From: Trema orientale
Taxonomy: Eukaryota > Streptophyta > Magnoliopsida > Rosales > Cannabaceae
Reading direction: 5' to 3'
Length of the DNA: 64,000 nt
NCBI GenBank assembly: GCA_002914845.1
Contig: JXTC01000118.1
Location: forward strand, 522,580-586,579
The notes beneath the pieces were generated by a model. That model was not told the origin of the DNA. It ran no database searches and saw only the letters and a list, made by a program, of their open reading frames with translations. Shown piece by piece: positions 11,214 through 22,306 of the stretch; positions within the stretch are counted from its first letter, which is position 1; every line of letters begins with the position of its first letter. The translations under genes and the position numbers were made by a program.

Positions 11214-13809
11214 TTGCACCTCCTAGTGCTATCGATCCGGACTCTGCTCCAATCCAGACTCCTATGCGAGCAATCTTTCACATCTTCCCTCATCATTAGC
11301 ATGGGGTTAACCCTCGCCGTCAGGTCGGAGATGCTGAAGGTATTAGGTGTCAAACCGCTTCACAGGGCTATTAGGTACTTGGGATTACCTTTTGTGTCTC
11401 AAGGACAAGAGCATTGTAAAACAAGTCCAATCAAAGTTGGCAAGTTGGAAGGCTCAGTGTCTGTCGAGAGCTAGGCATGAGGTGCTTGTCAAGTCAGTCG
11501 GTATGGCGATGCCCTTCTATTCTTTATTGTCTATTTTGGTGCCAAAGACTATTTGTTCCAAGTTGGATGCAGTGATCCGTGCCTTTTGGTGGGCAAAAGA
11601 GGATGTGAAGAAAGGTTTATACCTAAAGGTGTAGGACGATTGTCGTTTGCCTAAGAGTCTGGGGGGTTTGGGCTTCCGTCAGATGAAAATGGTCAACGAC
11701 ATTTTTATGGCGAAGTGGAGATGGAAGGCCTTGGTATAGGAGAAATCCTTATGGGGAGATCTTATTCGTGATAAGTATTTGAAGGGAGACAGTTTTATGC
11801 ATGTTTCTCTGAAGAACTTTGATTCGTGGGTTTGGAAGGCTATTCTTTGGAGTAGGAAGTTATTGGTGCTTGGGACTTGCCATAGAGCTGTGAGAATAGG
11901 TGCTATTGATGTGTGGGAGGACCCGTGGATCCCCAACTTAACGGGGTTTAGACCTTAACCTTGTTTTCCTGGGGCTCGCTTGGACAATGTTAGATGGGCA
12001 GACTTAGAGATGTAAAGTGAGCCAAGCCCACATTTGATTAGCCCATGCAGGTTTTGTACCTTATCTAGACCCGGCATGCCTAAAATAAGGGTCGGGCCAA
12101 CTCATATTCTTTTAAGGAGCCCGGCATAGTCCACAGGCCTAGCCTATATTTTATGCGAACCTAAGTAGGCCGTACCCAAGTAGGCTATGCTTATGCAGGC
12201 TGAATATGGGTCATAATGTGGGCCTAATTTTGTTGTTATTCTATGCTTTAAAATATCAAATATAAGCCTAAAATCCATTCATATTCTTTTAAAATTTGAA
12301 TAAATTGAAAATAAACAAAAATAAGTAAATAAATAATATTAAAAGCATATAAATAAAAATATTTAATTAAGATTTTTTAAAATTTTAATTAAAAATATAT
12401 TTAAAAGTATATTTAGAATGACCAAATGTAGGCCGATAAAAATGTAGATCGAATCTGATCGGGCTGGGTCGGCCCAAGCCCACATGGGTCGGGCCGATAC
12501 TATGCTTTCTCTTCGGAATATGGGTCGGCTCACAAAGTTCAGTCCACATTGACATCTCTAGACAGACTAATTTAGGGATAGGGGTAGACTTATTTGTATT
12601 GCAACATTTATTTGATGATGAGATGGTTCGAGCCATACTTCAACCGCCTCCTTGCCACTCAGTGGTTTCAGTGAACAAGTGATACTGGGCTCTAACGAGA
12701 ACATGAGAATTTTCCGTAAAGAGTTTGTACCAAGCTTGGGCTTACAACTACTTCTCTCAGTTCCAAAACCCACTCTGGGTGCTATATGGAAAGCATAATT
12801 CACTTGTGTCATCGAATTTTTCTCTGGAGATTGGCACATAACATTCTCCCTATGAGAATGAAGTTGGGTTCTTTGTTCGAGATGGTTGTGACTCGATGTA
12901 TTCTATGTGCAGAGGCAGAAGAAAGTGACTTGCATTTATTATAGGAATGTATTGTGGCAAAGTAGTTGTGGTTTGCTTCGCAATGGGGGATTCGGATTGA
13001 AATGCCGCCATGCACCTCTAGTCGGGATTGGTGTGAGAAACTGCTTAAGGGTAACTTTATGACTACTGATGATCCTTCCTTCGAGGAATTTCTTCTCTTT
13101 GCTGCTTCGTGTGTGCAAGCAATTTGGTTAGAGCGGAACTTTATTTCTCAAGAAGATCCGGATAAACCTTTATTGCCTTTCAGAGTTCACTACAGTTCTC
13201 TTTTACTTGCTATAATGCAACACTTCTGCAGGAGAAAGGTGATACACTCTAGACCCAACCCAAATGGCTACCGCCTCCACCGTGTTGGACTAAAAGTAAT
13301 GTGGATGCAGCCGTCTGAGGTGCTTTCAATACGGCAGTATCTATTGCTAGAAATGAGTTTATGGAGGTGGTGGCTATATTAGCTCGGTGATGTCAGTGCA
13401 TAGATCCTCTGTTTGTGGAGGCTACAGCTCTGCTTACTGGTTTGGAACTTGCAAGGGATAAGCGTTGGAAGCATGTGGTGCTGGAGTCAAATTGTGAGGT
13501 CATGGTGAAGAGCTACAACCACCAACAAGAAGTCTCGTGGAACATGGTGGCAATCCTGGCCCAGGCTCTTACCTTGCCACTGTAGTTTGATGAGGTTGTG
13601 GTTTCCTCTATTCCTAGGAGTTATAATTTTTATGTCCATAGTATAGTAGCTTGGCTTTGTGCTACTGATTTTGAGACCTTTGAGGATATCTCACTTAAAC
13701 CTAATAGTGTGTGTCGAGATTACTGCCCATGATTATAGTATTTGTTGTTTGGAGGCCTGGGTGTTTCTAGGTCTTTCTATCAAAAAAAAAGAAAAAAAAG
13801 ATGTACCTT
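11214..13809 (+). pseudogene. LINE ORF2 C-terminus: RT thumb, zf-RVT, RNase H and poly-A tail
   Basis: The reading begins in the reverse-transcriptase C-terminal region (VLGVKPLHRAIRYLGLP near 11340-11395). It continues with ARHEVLVKSVGMAMPFYS and FWWAKEDV (11465-11605), then GGLGFRQMKMVN and a KSLWGDLIRDKYLKG-type block. After the hAT MITE it resumes with FDDEMVRAILQPPP (from 12585) and a zf-RVT-like section (FLWRLAHNILPMRMK and CILC, 12812-12940). RNase H follows from about 13300 (NVDAAV, DPLFVEATALLTGLELA, VLESNCEVMV, VHSIVAWLC). The element ends CTTTCTATC plus an A-rich tail. Several stops are present. This is the 3' half of the twin-primed LINE. Confidence 0.85.
12005..12560. mobile_element. 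hAT-type MITE inserted in the LINE
   Basis: The element begins TAGAGATGT and ends ACATCTCTA. Its flanks GGCAGACT (11997-12004) and GACAGACT (12561-12568) match at 7 of 8 bases. Removing it rejoins the LINE reading (WADL continuing into the following residues), which confirms the boundaries. The interior is rich in GGGTCGGGCC- and AGCCCA-type words and is non-coding. Confidence 0.85.
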
Positions 13810-14580
13810 ATGTAGCAAAGTTGATACCAAAATTGTATAAGATGGGTATGTTAGGTGGTCAGTATCTTGGTCTTGTGTCCATGATAATATGATCAAGTGA
13901 ATGTAAATTTGATTTTATTCAGTCCTATAAAGTCTGAGATTTCAGCATGCACTTATTACCTGTTATGAAAAGTTTAGATTCACTGAAGCTTCCATTTATT
14001 AATTACGTCTATCTTTAGAAATACAAATCTTAAAAAGCTTAGAAACATAGAGCAGAAAACAACATATGTTTAAACGTAAAGGTAGACAGTAATAAATTAT
14101 CCTTGAATTATTTATATAGCAACCACCTTTAAATTGCCTATGTTCAAATGACGTACATTTTATTCTTTTTACATTATAGTTGCATGCATGACTGTTCGTA
14201 TCATAAGTTTCTAATATTTATTATTTGGAAATTAAAAATTTTATTTTTCTTGAAGTATATATAAACTTGAGAAGATAATACTTATATATATTTAACATTA
14301 ATTTGAAGAATAGATAATTTCATTAGATAATGGAATATTATTAATGTTTGGTTAAATAAACTATGGAGAGATAATTAATTTCAGAATATTCTATTTTGGA
14401 ATTATTTTAGAGATAGAAAAATAAAAAGTGGAGCAGAAAAAGATTAAGTATACTCTACGTGGGTGGAACCCCTACTATAGGTATGAAAAGCTCAATTTCT
14501 CATCACCTTGGGAACGCATAGTGGAGGTACCACAGTTGACTTTCTTGTTCCCATACTCCTCTCTAGATGTTTGTCCAACT
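13810..14580. other. AT-rich stretch without a recognised gene
   Basis: No coding or RNA gene seen. Mostly AT-rich unique-looking sequence between the LINE tail and the SINE-like array. Confidence 0.6.
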
Positions 14581-14593
14581 CTATAAATAGAGG
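14579..14593 (+). promoter_or_regulatory. Candidate TATA box
   Basis: CTCTATAAATAGAGG is a canonical plant TATA-box sequence, itself palindromic, just upstream of the SINE-like array. It may be a relic of an LTR or MITE promoter. No downstream gene supports it. Confidence 0.3.
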
Positions 14594-14624
14594 CTTCCGT
14601 TCCTAATATTGATCGTCTAATTAT

Positions 14625-15495
14625 TGAGAATATTGGAAGGACAACTTCAACAAAGCAGCGGACCCGCCTGCTTTTTGTCTAATAGTACTCTCATTCCCAT
14701 TGGATTTAGCTTTAGATACTCTCATTCCCCAAAGTAACGTATCTAAGATTTGAACTCATGATCTCTTGAATAAGAGATATCTTGGTAACTACTACGCTAT
14801 TGGAGTGGTGGCTGCCAGGATACCTCTTGATTAAGAGGTCATGAGTTCAAATCCTGAGGACGTCACTTTAGAGAATAAGAGTACCCAAAGTCAAACTCAA
14901 TAGGAATGGGAGTACCATTGGATAAATAGTGGGCGGGCTCACCGCTTTATGGAAGATGTTCTTCTAATAAAAACGTTGATGTTTTTGTGACGAGGGGCCC
15001 ACCTATCATTTCTCCACCTGGTACTTTCATTCCTAGTAGATTTGCCCTTGAATACTCTCATTTCCCAAAGTAGCCTCCTCAGGATTTGAACTCATGACCT
15101 CTTAAACAAGAGGAATCCTGATAACTACCACGCTATTAGTATGGTGGCTACTAGGATATCTCTTGATTAAGAGGTCATGAGTTCAAATACTAGGGACATC
15201 ACTTTGGGGAATAAGACTACCCAAAGCTAAACCCAATGGGAATGAGAGTACCATTGGATAAATAGCGGATAGGCTCACCACTTTGTGGAAGCTGTTCTTC
15301 TAACAAAATGGTGTAGTGGTTACCAGAATACCTCTTGATTACAAAGTCATGAGTTTAAATCCTGGAAATATTACTTTAGGAAATGAGATTATCCAAAGTC
15401 AAACCCAATAGGAATGAAAGTACTATTAAACAAATAGCAAGTGGGCCTACCGCTTTGTGGAAGCTATCCTTCCAATGAGAATTCTCTAATATTAC
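14625..15495. repeat. Array of five tRNA-like SINE units, partly head-to-head
   Basis: Five related units of about 130-175 bp are arranged minus (about 14640-14796), plus (14797-14975), minus (about 14985-15140), plus (15141-15300), plus (15306-15480). Each has a tRNA-like head: a box-A-like GTAGTGGTTACC, an anticodon-like stem CCTCT...AGAGG and a box-B-like GAGTTCAAATCC. A common body follows (ACTTTGGGGAATGAGAGT, AATGGGAATGAGAGTAC) and a tail (CCGCTTTGTGGAAGC). The outermost tails are also inverted repeats of each other. It resembles a tRNA-derived SINE family transcribed by RNA polymerase III. Not a functional tRNA gene. Confidence 0.6.
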
Positions 15496-15499
15496 TCTC

Positions 15500-16235
15500 T
15501 AAGGAAGCTCAAAATAAAAAAGCAGTTAAATATTTTCCTTTTTCTCCTTCAAAATTAAATAAGGCCTCCTAGATTCTCCAAACCCTGAAACATTTTTATT
15601 AGGGGAAGAAAATAAAGGCATGCATTTTTAAGGGTGTGGCAAGGTGAGTTCCAGTTTACCTAAAAGAGATTTTATATCATAATATTCTTTATTTGCTTAG
15701 ATGACTAATTTAATTACCATTTTCGAAGTCCCACGTGTCCATTTTGTGGTATAATCCGTCTAATTCTAGCAAAGAGTGATGAGAATGGGTTAAATAAAAT
15801 AAGACAATAGATGGAGTGCTAAAACAGAAATGTTTTATAAGATTAGAGACCATAATATAGATTATTACTGGTTGGTTTTTTCACAATCATCCAAACCAAC
15901 CAAACTTGTATTGTATAGCAGAAAAACTGATCAAACTTTAGTTTGCTCTGCTCAATTTTTATTTGAAAAAACTGAGATTGATTTGTTTTAACTAAAATGA
16001 GATTGATTTGTTTTAACTAAAAAAATAATAACTAATCAAGTCTTAACACTTTAAACCCTCAACATTTTTATCTATTATTTTAATTTTGATTTTTTTTGCT
16101 TTTGTTTTTGCTTTTGTTTTTTTTTTTTTTGCTACAGTTTGGTCAAATAAATAATTTTTTTGGTTTTATTACTCAACATTATGCCAGAATGATATTTTTT
16201 TTGCCTATGTGAATCTAAGTTTCATTTATAGTCAA
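15500..16235. other. AT-rich stretch without a recognised gene
   Basis: No coding sequence seen. A 25-bp direct tandem repeat (TGAGATTGATTTGTTTTAAC type) lies at about 15970-16020, followed by T-rich low-complexity sequence. Confidence 0.55.
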
Positions 16236-16239
16236 GATA

Positions 16240-16422
16240 AGTGCTAAATACACGCTATTTCTCACTCTTTTTTACACTCTTGTCTTACTGTTTGATGCGT
16301 GGATTCTATTATATCTAGTTTAACATTTTAATAATATAACAAAACATAGTAAAATCCACTTCTTAAGTAATGAGACTAGAAGAATGTAAAAGAAAATACG
16401 AAAAATAGTGCATCTAGCATTC
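16240..16422. mobile_element. Short MITE with about 50-bp inverted ends
   Basis: GTGCTAAATACACGCTATTT with TTTTACACTCTTGTCTTAC at the left recurs inverted at the right (GAATGTAAAAGAAAATACG, then AAATAGTGCATCTAGCA). Non-coding; the target duplication is unclear. Confidence 0.6.
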
Positions 16423-16885
16423 TTCTTATACTCAATAGTAGACAGAGAAAATTATATGGGCTATTTACTTTTTTTTTGTGTTAAATAACTTGGATATTAG
16501 TAATTATAAATAAAATAGAGACATATGTGTAATAATATTATACAGATAAAGCGATAAGAGCCACCATTATGATCTCTTAACAAAGAATTTGTATAATAAG
16601 CATTATTACTAGACATACCATTAGAGGAATTCACTATACCCACAACAATTTTGAAATCAATTTCTACCACTTGGATAGTGAATCCTAAGGATACCACAAG
16701 ATCCAAATCTTCATCATCTCGAACCATAGCACCAACCTTGATAGACTCTATTTTTGTGAATTATACAGCCCCTATATTGAATTTCTTCAAGATTTGGATC
16801 CTAGAAGATGCATATCTAGAAGAAAAATACAACAGACAAAGGGAAGAAAAAAAAAACAAAACCTAAACAAATTTAGAATTGGTAG

Positions 16886-17643
16886 TAAGGCTGACAATTT
16901 GTGACACGACACAACAACATGACTTGAAACTTGCACGAAATTAACGGATTTGAGTTTAGTTTAATCTTGTTCATATCGTGTTCGGGTTGGAGATATTGAC
17001 CCATTTAATTAACGGGTTGTGTTTAGATTGAACCCGCTAACACTAATATGACCTGTTTAGTAAAAAGGTCGTGTCGTGTCAACCCGTTTATAAATGGATC
17101 GTATTCGTGTCATAATTTCTTACCTGTTTATTTTAAAGAGAAATTTAGGTGGATGACTAATATTTTAAATTTAATTAAGTAGATGTCCAAGTATATATAT
17201 ATTTTTACACTTCGTAGATAACATATCTACCAATTTCAGTTAATGTACTAAAATGTACTGAGTATATAATTTTTATACTTAGTATATAAAATTTTATACT
17301 TAGTATATAAACACATATACCGAATATTTTGCTATAATATTTGATAAAAAGGATATTTACTTAAATTGGGCCCAAAATTTAGTCATATTTCTATAAGGCC
17401 CTTTATTAAACGGGTCGTGTTTGGGTTACAAGTCACAGGTCACGTGTCACAGGTCAATCTAACCTATTTAATAAATAGATTATACGGGTCGTGTCGTGTC
17501 AACTGTTTTATAAACGGGTCGTGTTTGTGTCATAATTTCTAACTCGTTTATTAAACGAGTCGTGTTCAGGTTAAGCATTTACTTGTTATATATGTACATT
17601 GCACGACATGAACACGACTCCTGGACATGAATTGCCAGCCCTA
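16886..17643. mobile_element. hAT-type MITE (TAAGGCTGACAATT ends)
   Basis: The left end TAAGGCTGACAATTTGTG and the right end ATGAATTGCCAGCCCTA are inverted copies. The flanks ATTGGTAG (16878-16885) and ATTGATAG (17644-17651) match at 7 of 8 bases. The interior repeats words such as AACGGGTCGTGT and CATAATTTCT. Non-coding. Confidence 0.8.
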
Positions 17644-18396
17644 ATTGATAGGACAATAAATAAAATAAATAAAACCTACACAGATCTAGAATTTGATAGG
17701 ATAAAACCTCCTAAGAATAAATTTATGGGAATAAGATATTTACATAGACAGAAGGATTATTAACAACAAACAATAAACTAGGGGAATCCTAGATGAGATA
17801 ATGATAGAAAGGTTGTTAAGGAAAAAGATGGAGTTTTTAAGAGAGAGAGAGAGAGAGGATTCCAAGTTTAACAATAGCCGCCCATATTGATGTCTTACTA
17901 TATATGAAATACAGTAGACATTTACTAATTCATAATAATGCATAGTTGGAATAAAATTAAGAGAAATGTTTTCTTTTCTCTTCCTAAGCATGTAAGACAT
18001 AATTTTGATGAATCTCTCACATAACTAGTGATTTGAAAAGAGATGCCTCAATTTTTAATTCATTCTTATTCTTTTTCAAATTCTTCTCTATAATAGGTTA
18101 GTAAATATGCCCTAGAAATAAAATAAAAATAAAAAATAACTTACTAAAGGATGATGCTAGAGCTCCCAACTCTTGTCGAAATTTTTTATTATTTACTAAC
18201 TCATGGTGTATAAGTTGTTACTATTTATTTATCTTTTTAAAGAAAACAATTTCATTAAATTTAGATTAAGGTTACACAAAAAAAAATTTATAATGAAAAT
18301 TAGGAAATTGATATATAAATTTGAAGGGGGAAAAAACATTTAATGATCTCAAAGAAAACGCCATCCCTATTACTATTTTTACTAGTGTATTTGAAC
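17644..18396. other. Non-coding AT-rich stretch with a short GA microsatellite
   Basis: A GA run lies at about 17839-17857. No gene recognised. Confidence 0.55.
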
Positions 18397-18399
18397 TTA

Positions 18400-19222
18400 G
18401 GCCCCATTTAGTTGGGGGAAATGGAAAGGAATGGAATGAAAATAATTCTAAAATGACCCAATTCCATTGTTTAGTTAGAAAGTCCAAATAAGAAAAGTCT
18501 TTCCATTGGAAAGAAATATGGTAGAATTCTATTTCACCCAAGACTAGGTAGAATAAGGTAGAATGGAATACCATTTAATTAATAAAAAAATAATTAATAA
18601 AATAGAGTAAATAATTTAATAAAATAATAGTTTAATTAATAAAATAATAATTAACAAAATAATTTAATGAAATAATAAAATAATATAAATTAATGCCTAA
18701 CATAAAATAATTTAGTAAAATAATAATTTAATTAATAAAAATAATTAATAAAATAATAAAATGAAATAAAATAATGACAAAATGTAAAATAATTTAATAA
18801 AATAACAATTTAATTAATAAAAATAATTAATAAAATAAATTAATAGAATAATAAAATAAAATAAAATAACGCTAAATACAAAATAATTTAATAAAATAAT
18901 AATTTAGTTAATAAAAATAATTTAATAAAATAATACTAAATGTAAAATAATTTAATAAAATAATAATTTAATTAATAAAATAATTAAATACTAAATGTAA
19001 TTTAAAATACTTAAAATATTCATTTTAAGCTTAAGTGTATTTTTATCATATATAACTAATTTCATTCATTTTCACAGTTAACCAAACATAAGAATGTCCA
19101 TTAAGCTACTGATTCCACCATTTCAACCGAACAACATAATTATATTGCCATTCCTTTTTCATTCCATTCTGATTACTATTACCATTACTATTACCATTCC
19201 ACCAATGCAACTAAACGAGCCC
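18400..19222. mobile_element. Tourist-like element with an AT-rich internal array
   Basis: Ends GGCCCCATTTAGTTG and CAACTAAACGAGCCC are near-perfect inverted repeats, flanked by TTA on both sides (18397-18399 and 19223-19225). Longer internal ends (GGAAAGGAATGGAATG and CATTCC-rich) also pair. From about 18575 to 19000 the interior is a degenerate tandem array of [24 protein letters not shown] units. Non-coding. Confidence 0.8.
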
Positions 19223-19239
19223 TTAATACAATTAAATTC

Positions 19240-20525
19240 TGTTAGGTCCAAGGCATCGACAAGCGTAAGCAAACAATTGGCAAAAAAAAAAAAAAAAAAA
19301 ACTCAAGTTGTTGTGAGAAAACTAACAAGTTGTTACAACAGGTCTGCTGATGTTGTAAAACACTTGTTGCAACAAATTTACAGGATTGCTCGCAACGGAT
19401 TTGTACAGGGGAAGATCTAATTTTGGAAACTTTTTGTTCTTGCATCCTTTGGTCTAATTTTCCTTATTTCACGTTTCTAGAAGGATAATAAGGTTTATTG
19501 CTAATGGATTTTCGTGACTAAGCTGGACCTAATTGATTGAGATATTTTATCTCAATTTTCATTTGATTAAGTTTTCATTTTTAGCTTGATTCTTGCTCTT
19601 TATTACCTCAAATCTTAGATAATAATTATTGACAGATATATAAGCAGAATCATGATCATATTTCATCCATTATGGTATAGAAAACATCCTCATTAAATTA
19701 ATGTAATTAATTTTATGAGCTATCAGGATTTTCAGACAAAATCTGTTACAACAGATTTCACTGTTTATGAAAAGTTTTCTTATTTGATTTTGGTTGACTC
19801 TAATTAATGGTGAAATCAATCCTTGTCTTTAAAGAAAGTTTTTACAGCTATAAAAGAGTGATTTCAACAGATTTTGTAGTAGATCATTGCTTTTTTATTT
19901 TCAGCCTATTCACACCAAGGGAACACGAAATTGAGGCTGGAAATTCATCTATAAAAACTCACCAAGTCCAAGGGATTTGTATACACTTCATTTGAAAGAA
20001 AATACTCTTTGAGAGAGCTTTTGTGTAAGGCATAGAGTTTGTTCTATTACTATTGTGAGACTTAGAGAGTTGTAGGGATTTCTAGGTACTTTACTTGAGT
20101 GCTTTTGTTCTTCGGGAGGAAGAACATTTCGTCTTTGGAAGGAGACAGATCCAGACTAGTGAAGAGAGTTCACGTGTGAAGGATTAACAAGACGAGGGGG
20201 GTTTGCTAAACAAGATTAGTAAAGTCGTTGCAACACATTGTAGCAATTGATAAGAGGGAGTCTTTTATTGCATTAGTCAATTGGTGTGTATAACTTTTAT
20301 ACTTTACTAATTTGTTTAATCTCTGGGCGTGGCCCCGTGGAGTAGGAGAAGTCCGAATCACGTTAAAAACATCTTGTGTTCATCTCTTTATTTTTTATGT
20401 TTTGTTGCAACATATGCACTTGTTGTTGCAACGTATTTTATCCGCATACTACAACATAATTAATTGATTATTAATTTAATCAGTTAATTGATTATTTGAT
20501 AATATTTAATAAAGCAGATCTTTCA
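19240..20525 (+). repeat. 5' LTR of element 1
   Basis: The LTR starts TGTTAGGTCCAAGG and ends GATCTTTCA just before the primer binding site; it is 1286 bp long. It holds four exact GTTGCAAC palindromes (19366, 20227, 20404, 20425). Compared with the 3' LTR it lacks about 100 bp around 19870, apparently lost between short CAGATTT-containing repeats. It acts as promoter and polyadenylation region in an intact element. Confidence 0.9.
19949..19958 (+). promoter_or_regulatory. TATA box of element 1 5' LTR
   Basis: CTATAAAAAC matches the position and sequence of TATAAAAG in the other three LTRs (29733, 30841 and 40703, the last two inverted). Confidence 0.6.
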
Positions 20526-20527
20526 AT

Positions 20528-20539
20528 TGGTATCAGAGC
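20528..20539 (+). other. Primer binding site, initiator-Met tRNA type
   Basis: TGGTATCAGAGC, two bases after the LTR end, is the standard plant Copia primer site complementary to the 3' end of initiator Met-tRNA. Confidence 0.9.
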
Positions 20540-20593
20540 AGAGTCATTAAAATTTTAGTAAGATTTTGGGATTTTTTGATCTATTTTGTTAGT

Positions 20594-22306
20594 ATGTCTT
20601 TCTTGAATGAAAGAGGTTCAATATCTTGTCCACCATTTTTGGACGGGACCAATTATCCGTACTGGAAGTCCATGATGAGGGCATTTATTTGAGCTTTGGA
20701 TATTAAAGCCTGAAGATCAATTCTCACTGGATGGTCACATCCTATAATCAAAGCTGATGATGGAACCATTTCATTGAAGCCAGAAATTGATTGGTCCTCT
20801 CAAGATGATCTGTTGGCCCGTTACAACACCATGGCTTTGTATGCCATTTTTAATAGATGTGATATAGAGTAAATTAAACTGATCTTTTCATGTGAAACTG
20901 CAAAGGAGGCATGGGAAATCCTTCAAACAAACTTTGAAGGATCAGGTAATATTAAGTGTAATAAACTCACTTCTCTCGCTACTAGATTTGAAGAATTACT
21001 AATGCAAGAAAATGAAACTTTGTCTGGATATTATACTAAGCTGTGTGATATTGCTAACGAATCTTTTGCTCTTGGTGAAAAGATTCTTGAATCTATAATG
21101 GTTAGAAAGATTGTCCAGTCTCTTCCAGATCGGTTTCAGCCAAAGATCGTTGCAATAGAAGAATGTAAAAATCTAGACATAATGAAGGTGGATGATTTGA
21201 TGAGTTCCCTACGGGCTTTTGAAATAAATCTGAAAAGCAAGAGAAAGAAGAAATCAATTGCTTTCAAGACAACACAAGAAAGCATGGAACCCTCAAATAA
21301 GGAAAATGATGATGATGAACTTGCCCTACTCACCAAAAATTTCAAGAAATTTCGGAAGAATGTAGGCAAAAATTCAAAAACTAATTCCTCTTCCACCAGA
21401 AATACGAAAGGTAAGACTTCTTCCAAATCTGTTGATTCTTCAAATAAAAACGGTATTCAATGCAAAGAATGTGAGGGATATGGACATATTCAATCATAGT
21501 GTGCCAACACCCTGAAAAGGAAATCAAAAGCCATGACCACTGCTTAGAGTGATGAAAAATCTAATGGGAGTAAAAAAGAAGATATGGTGAGTAATGTTGC
21601 TCTCACTATCTCTTTGTTTTATGACTCACGGTTTATGTTACAAAAAGATACAGATTCCATTACAGCAGAAGCTGTCTGTTATAACACATCTGTTGCTGAA
21701 AGTGATGTTGCAACAGAGTCTGTGAATTCAGATGACGTTACAACAGAAGTTGGTTCAGATGGTGACGAATCAGAACTGGATGAGGATTCAATTCGAGTGG
21801 CATATCAGAAAATGTACACTCAATGGTTAAAGGTTTGTGCTGATAATCGTCTTTTGGTAAGTAATAACACTGTACTTATGAAATCCAAAGAAGAATATAA
21901 AATAAAGGTGCAAAGTTTGAATTCTATCATTTCTGAAAAAGATAAAAAATTGAAAGAATTATCTATTGAACTTGAAAGAACTCAAAAAGGAGTGAAAATA
22001 TTGAGTTCCGGAACTGGAAGGTTAGATCACATTCTGACAACTGGAAAATCCACTAGAGACAATAGTGGTTTGGGCTTCAAAGGTATGAGATCTAATTCTA
22101 AAATTTTGTTGGTAACACCAACTGCATCTGTTGCAACAACTTCACGGTCTGTTGCAACCACTTTCCGGTCTATTGCAACAACTAGTAAGGCCACTGTTCT
22201 TTCAAATCTGAGAGGTAAGACTCGTAAGTTTGTCCCTGTTTGCCACTTTTGTGGGGTTAAAGGTCACATCCGACCAAGGTCTTTTACAATGATGAATTTT
22301 TTTTAG
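20594..22306 (+). pseudogene. gag: gag of element 1 (Sirevirus-like capsid/nucleocapsid)
   Basis: Structural protein that packages the retrotransposon RNA. The start MSFLNERGSISCPPF leads into NYPYWKS (DUF4219-like) and a UBN2-type Copia gag domain (KEAWEILQTNFEG). There is a lysine-rich linker and a first zinc knuckle CKECEGYGHIQS. A coiled-coil-like region follows (21800-22010), then a second knuckle CHFCGVKGHIRPRS near 22240. Early stops interrupt the frame, including at 20690, 20870 and inside knuckle 1 (21498), and the final cysteine of knuckle 2 is serine. The linkers contain GTTGCAAC at 21707, 22130 and 22151, all read as Val-Ala-Thr. The two-knuckle layout supports Sirevirus affinity. 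Confidence 0.85.

Larger units (their letters stand above)
8304..13809. mobile_element. L1-type LINE with twin-priming-like 5' inversion
   Basis: The insertion has two oppositely oriented parts. Read on the minus strand, 11213 down to about 8304 carries ORF1 (middle to end), endonuclease and the reverse transcriptase up to just past its FADD-type motif. Read on the plus strand, 11214 to 13790 carries the remaining reverse-transcriptase C-terminus, a zf-RVT-like zinc region and RNase H. It ends in an A-rich tail at 13787-13809. The two parts cover consecutive sections of one LINE. A hAT MITE (12005-12560) interrupts the plus-strand part. I found no convincing target-site duplication. Confidence 0.75.

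Noticed and set aside
14797..14880. Possible tRNA gene
   Set aside because: The A-box, anticodon-like stem and B-box are degenerate, no full cloverleaf can be drawn, and the sequence is repeated with a shared non-tRNA tail, so it is SINE-like.
16497..16866. Short frames on both strands between two MITEs
   Set aside because: No start context, domain or conserved motif was recognised, and the frames overlap on opposite strands.
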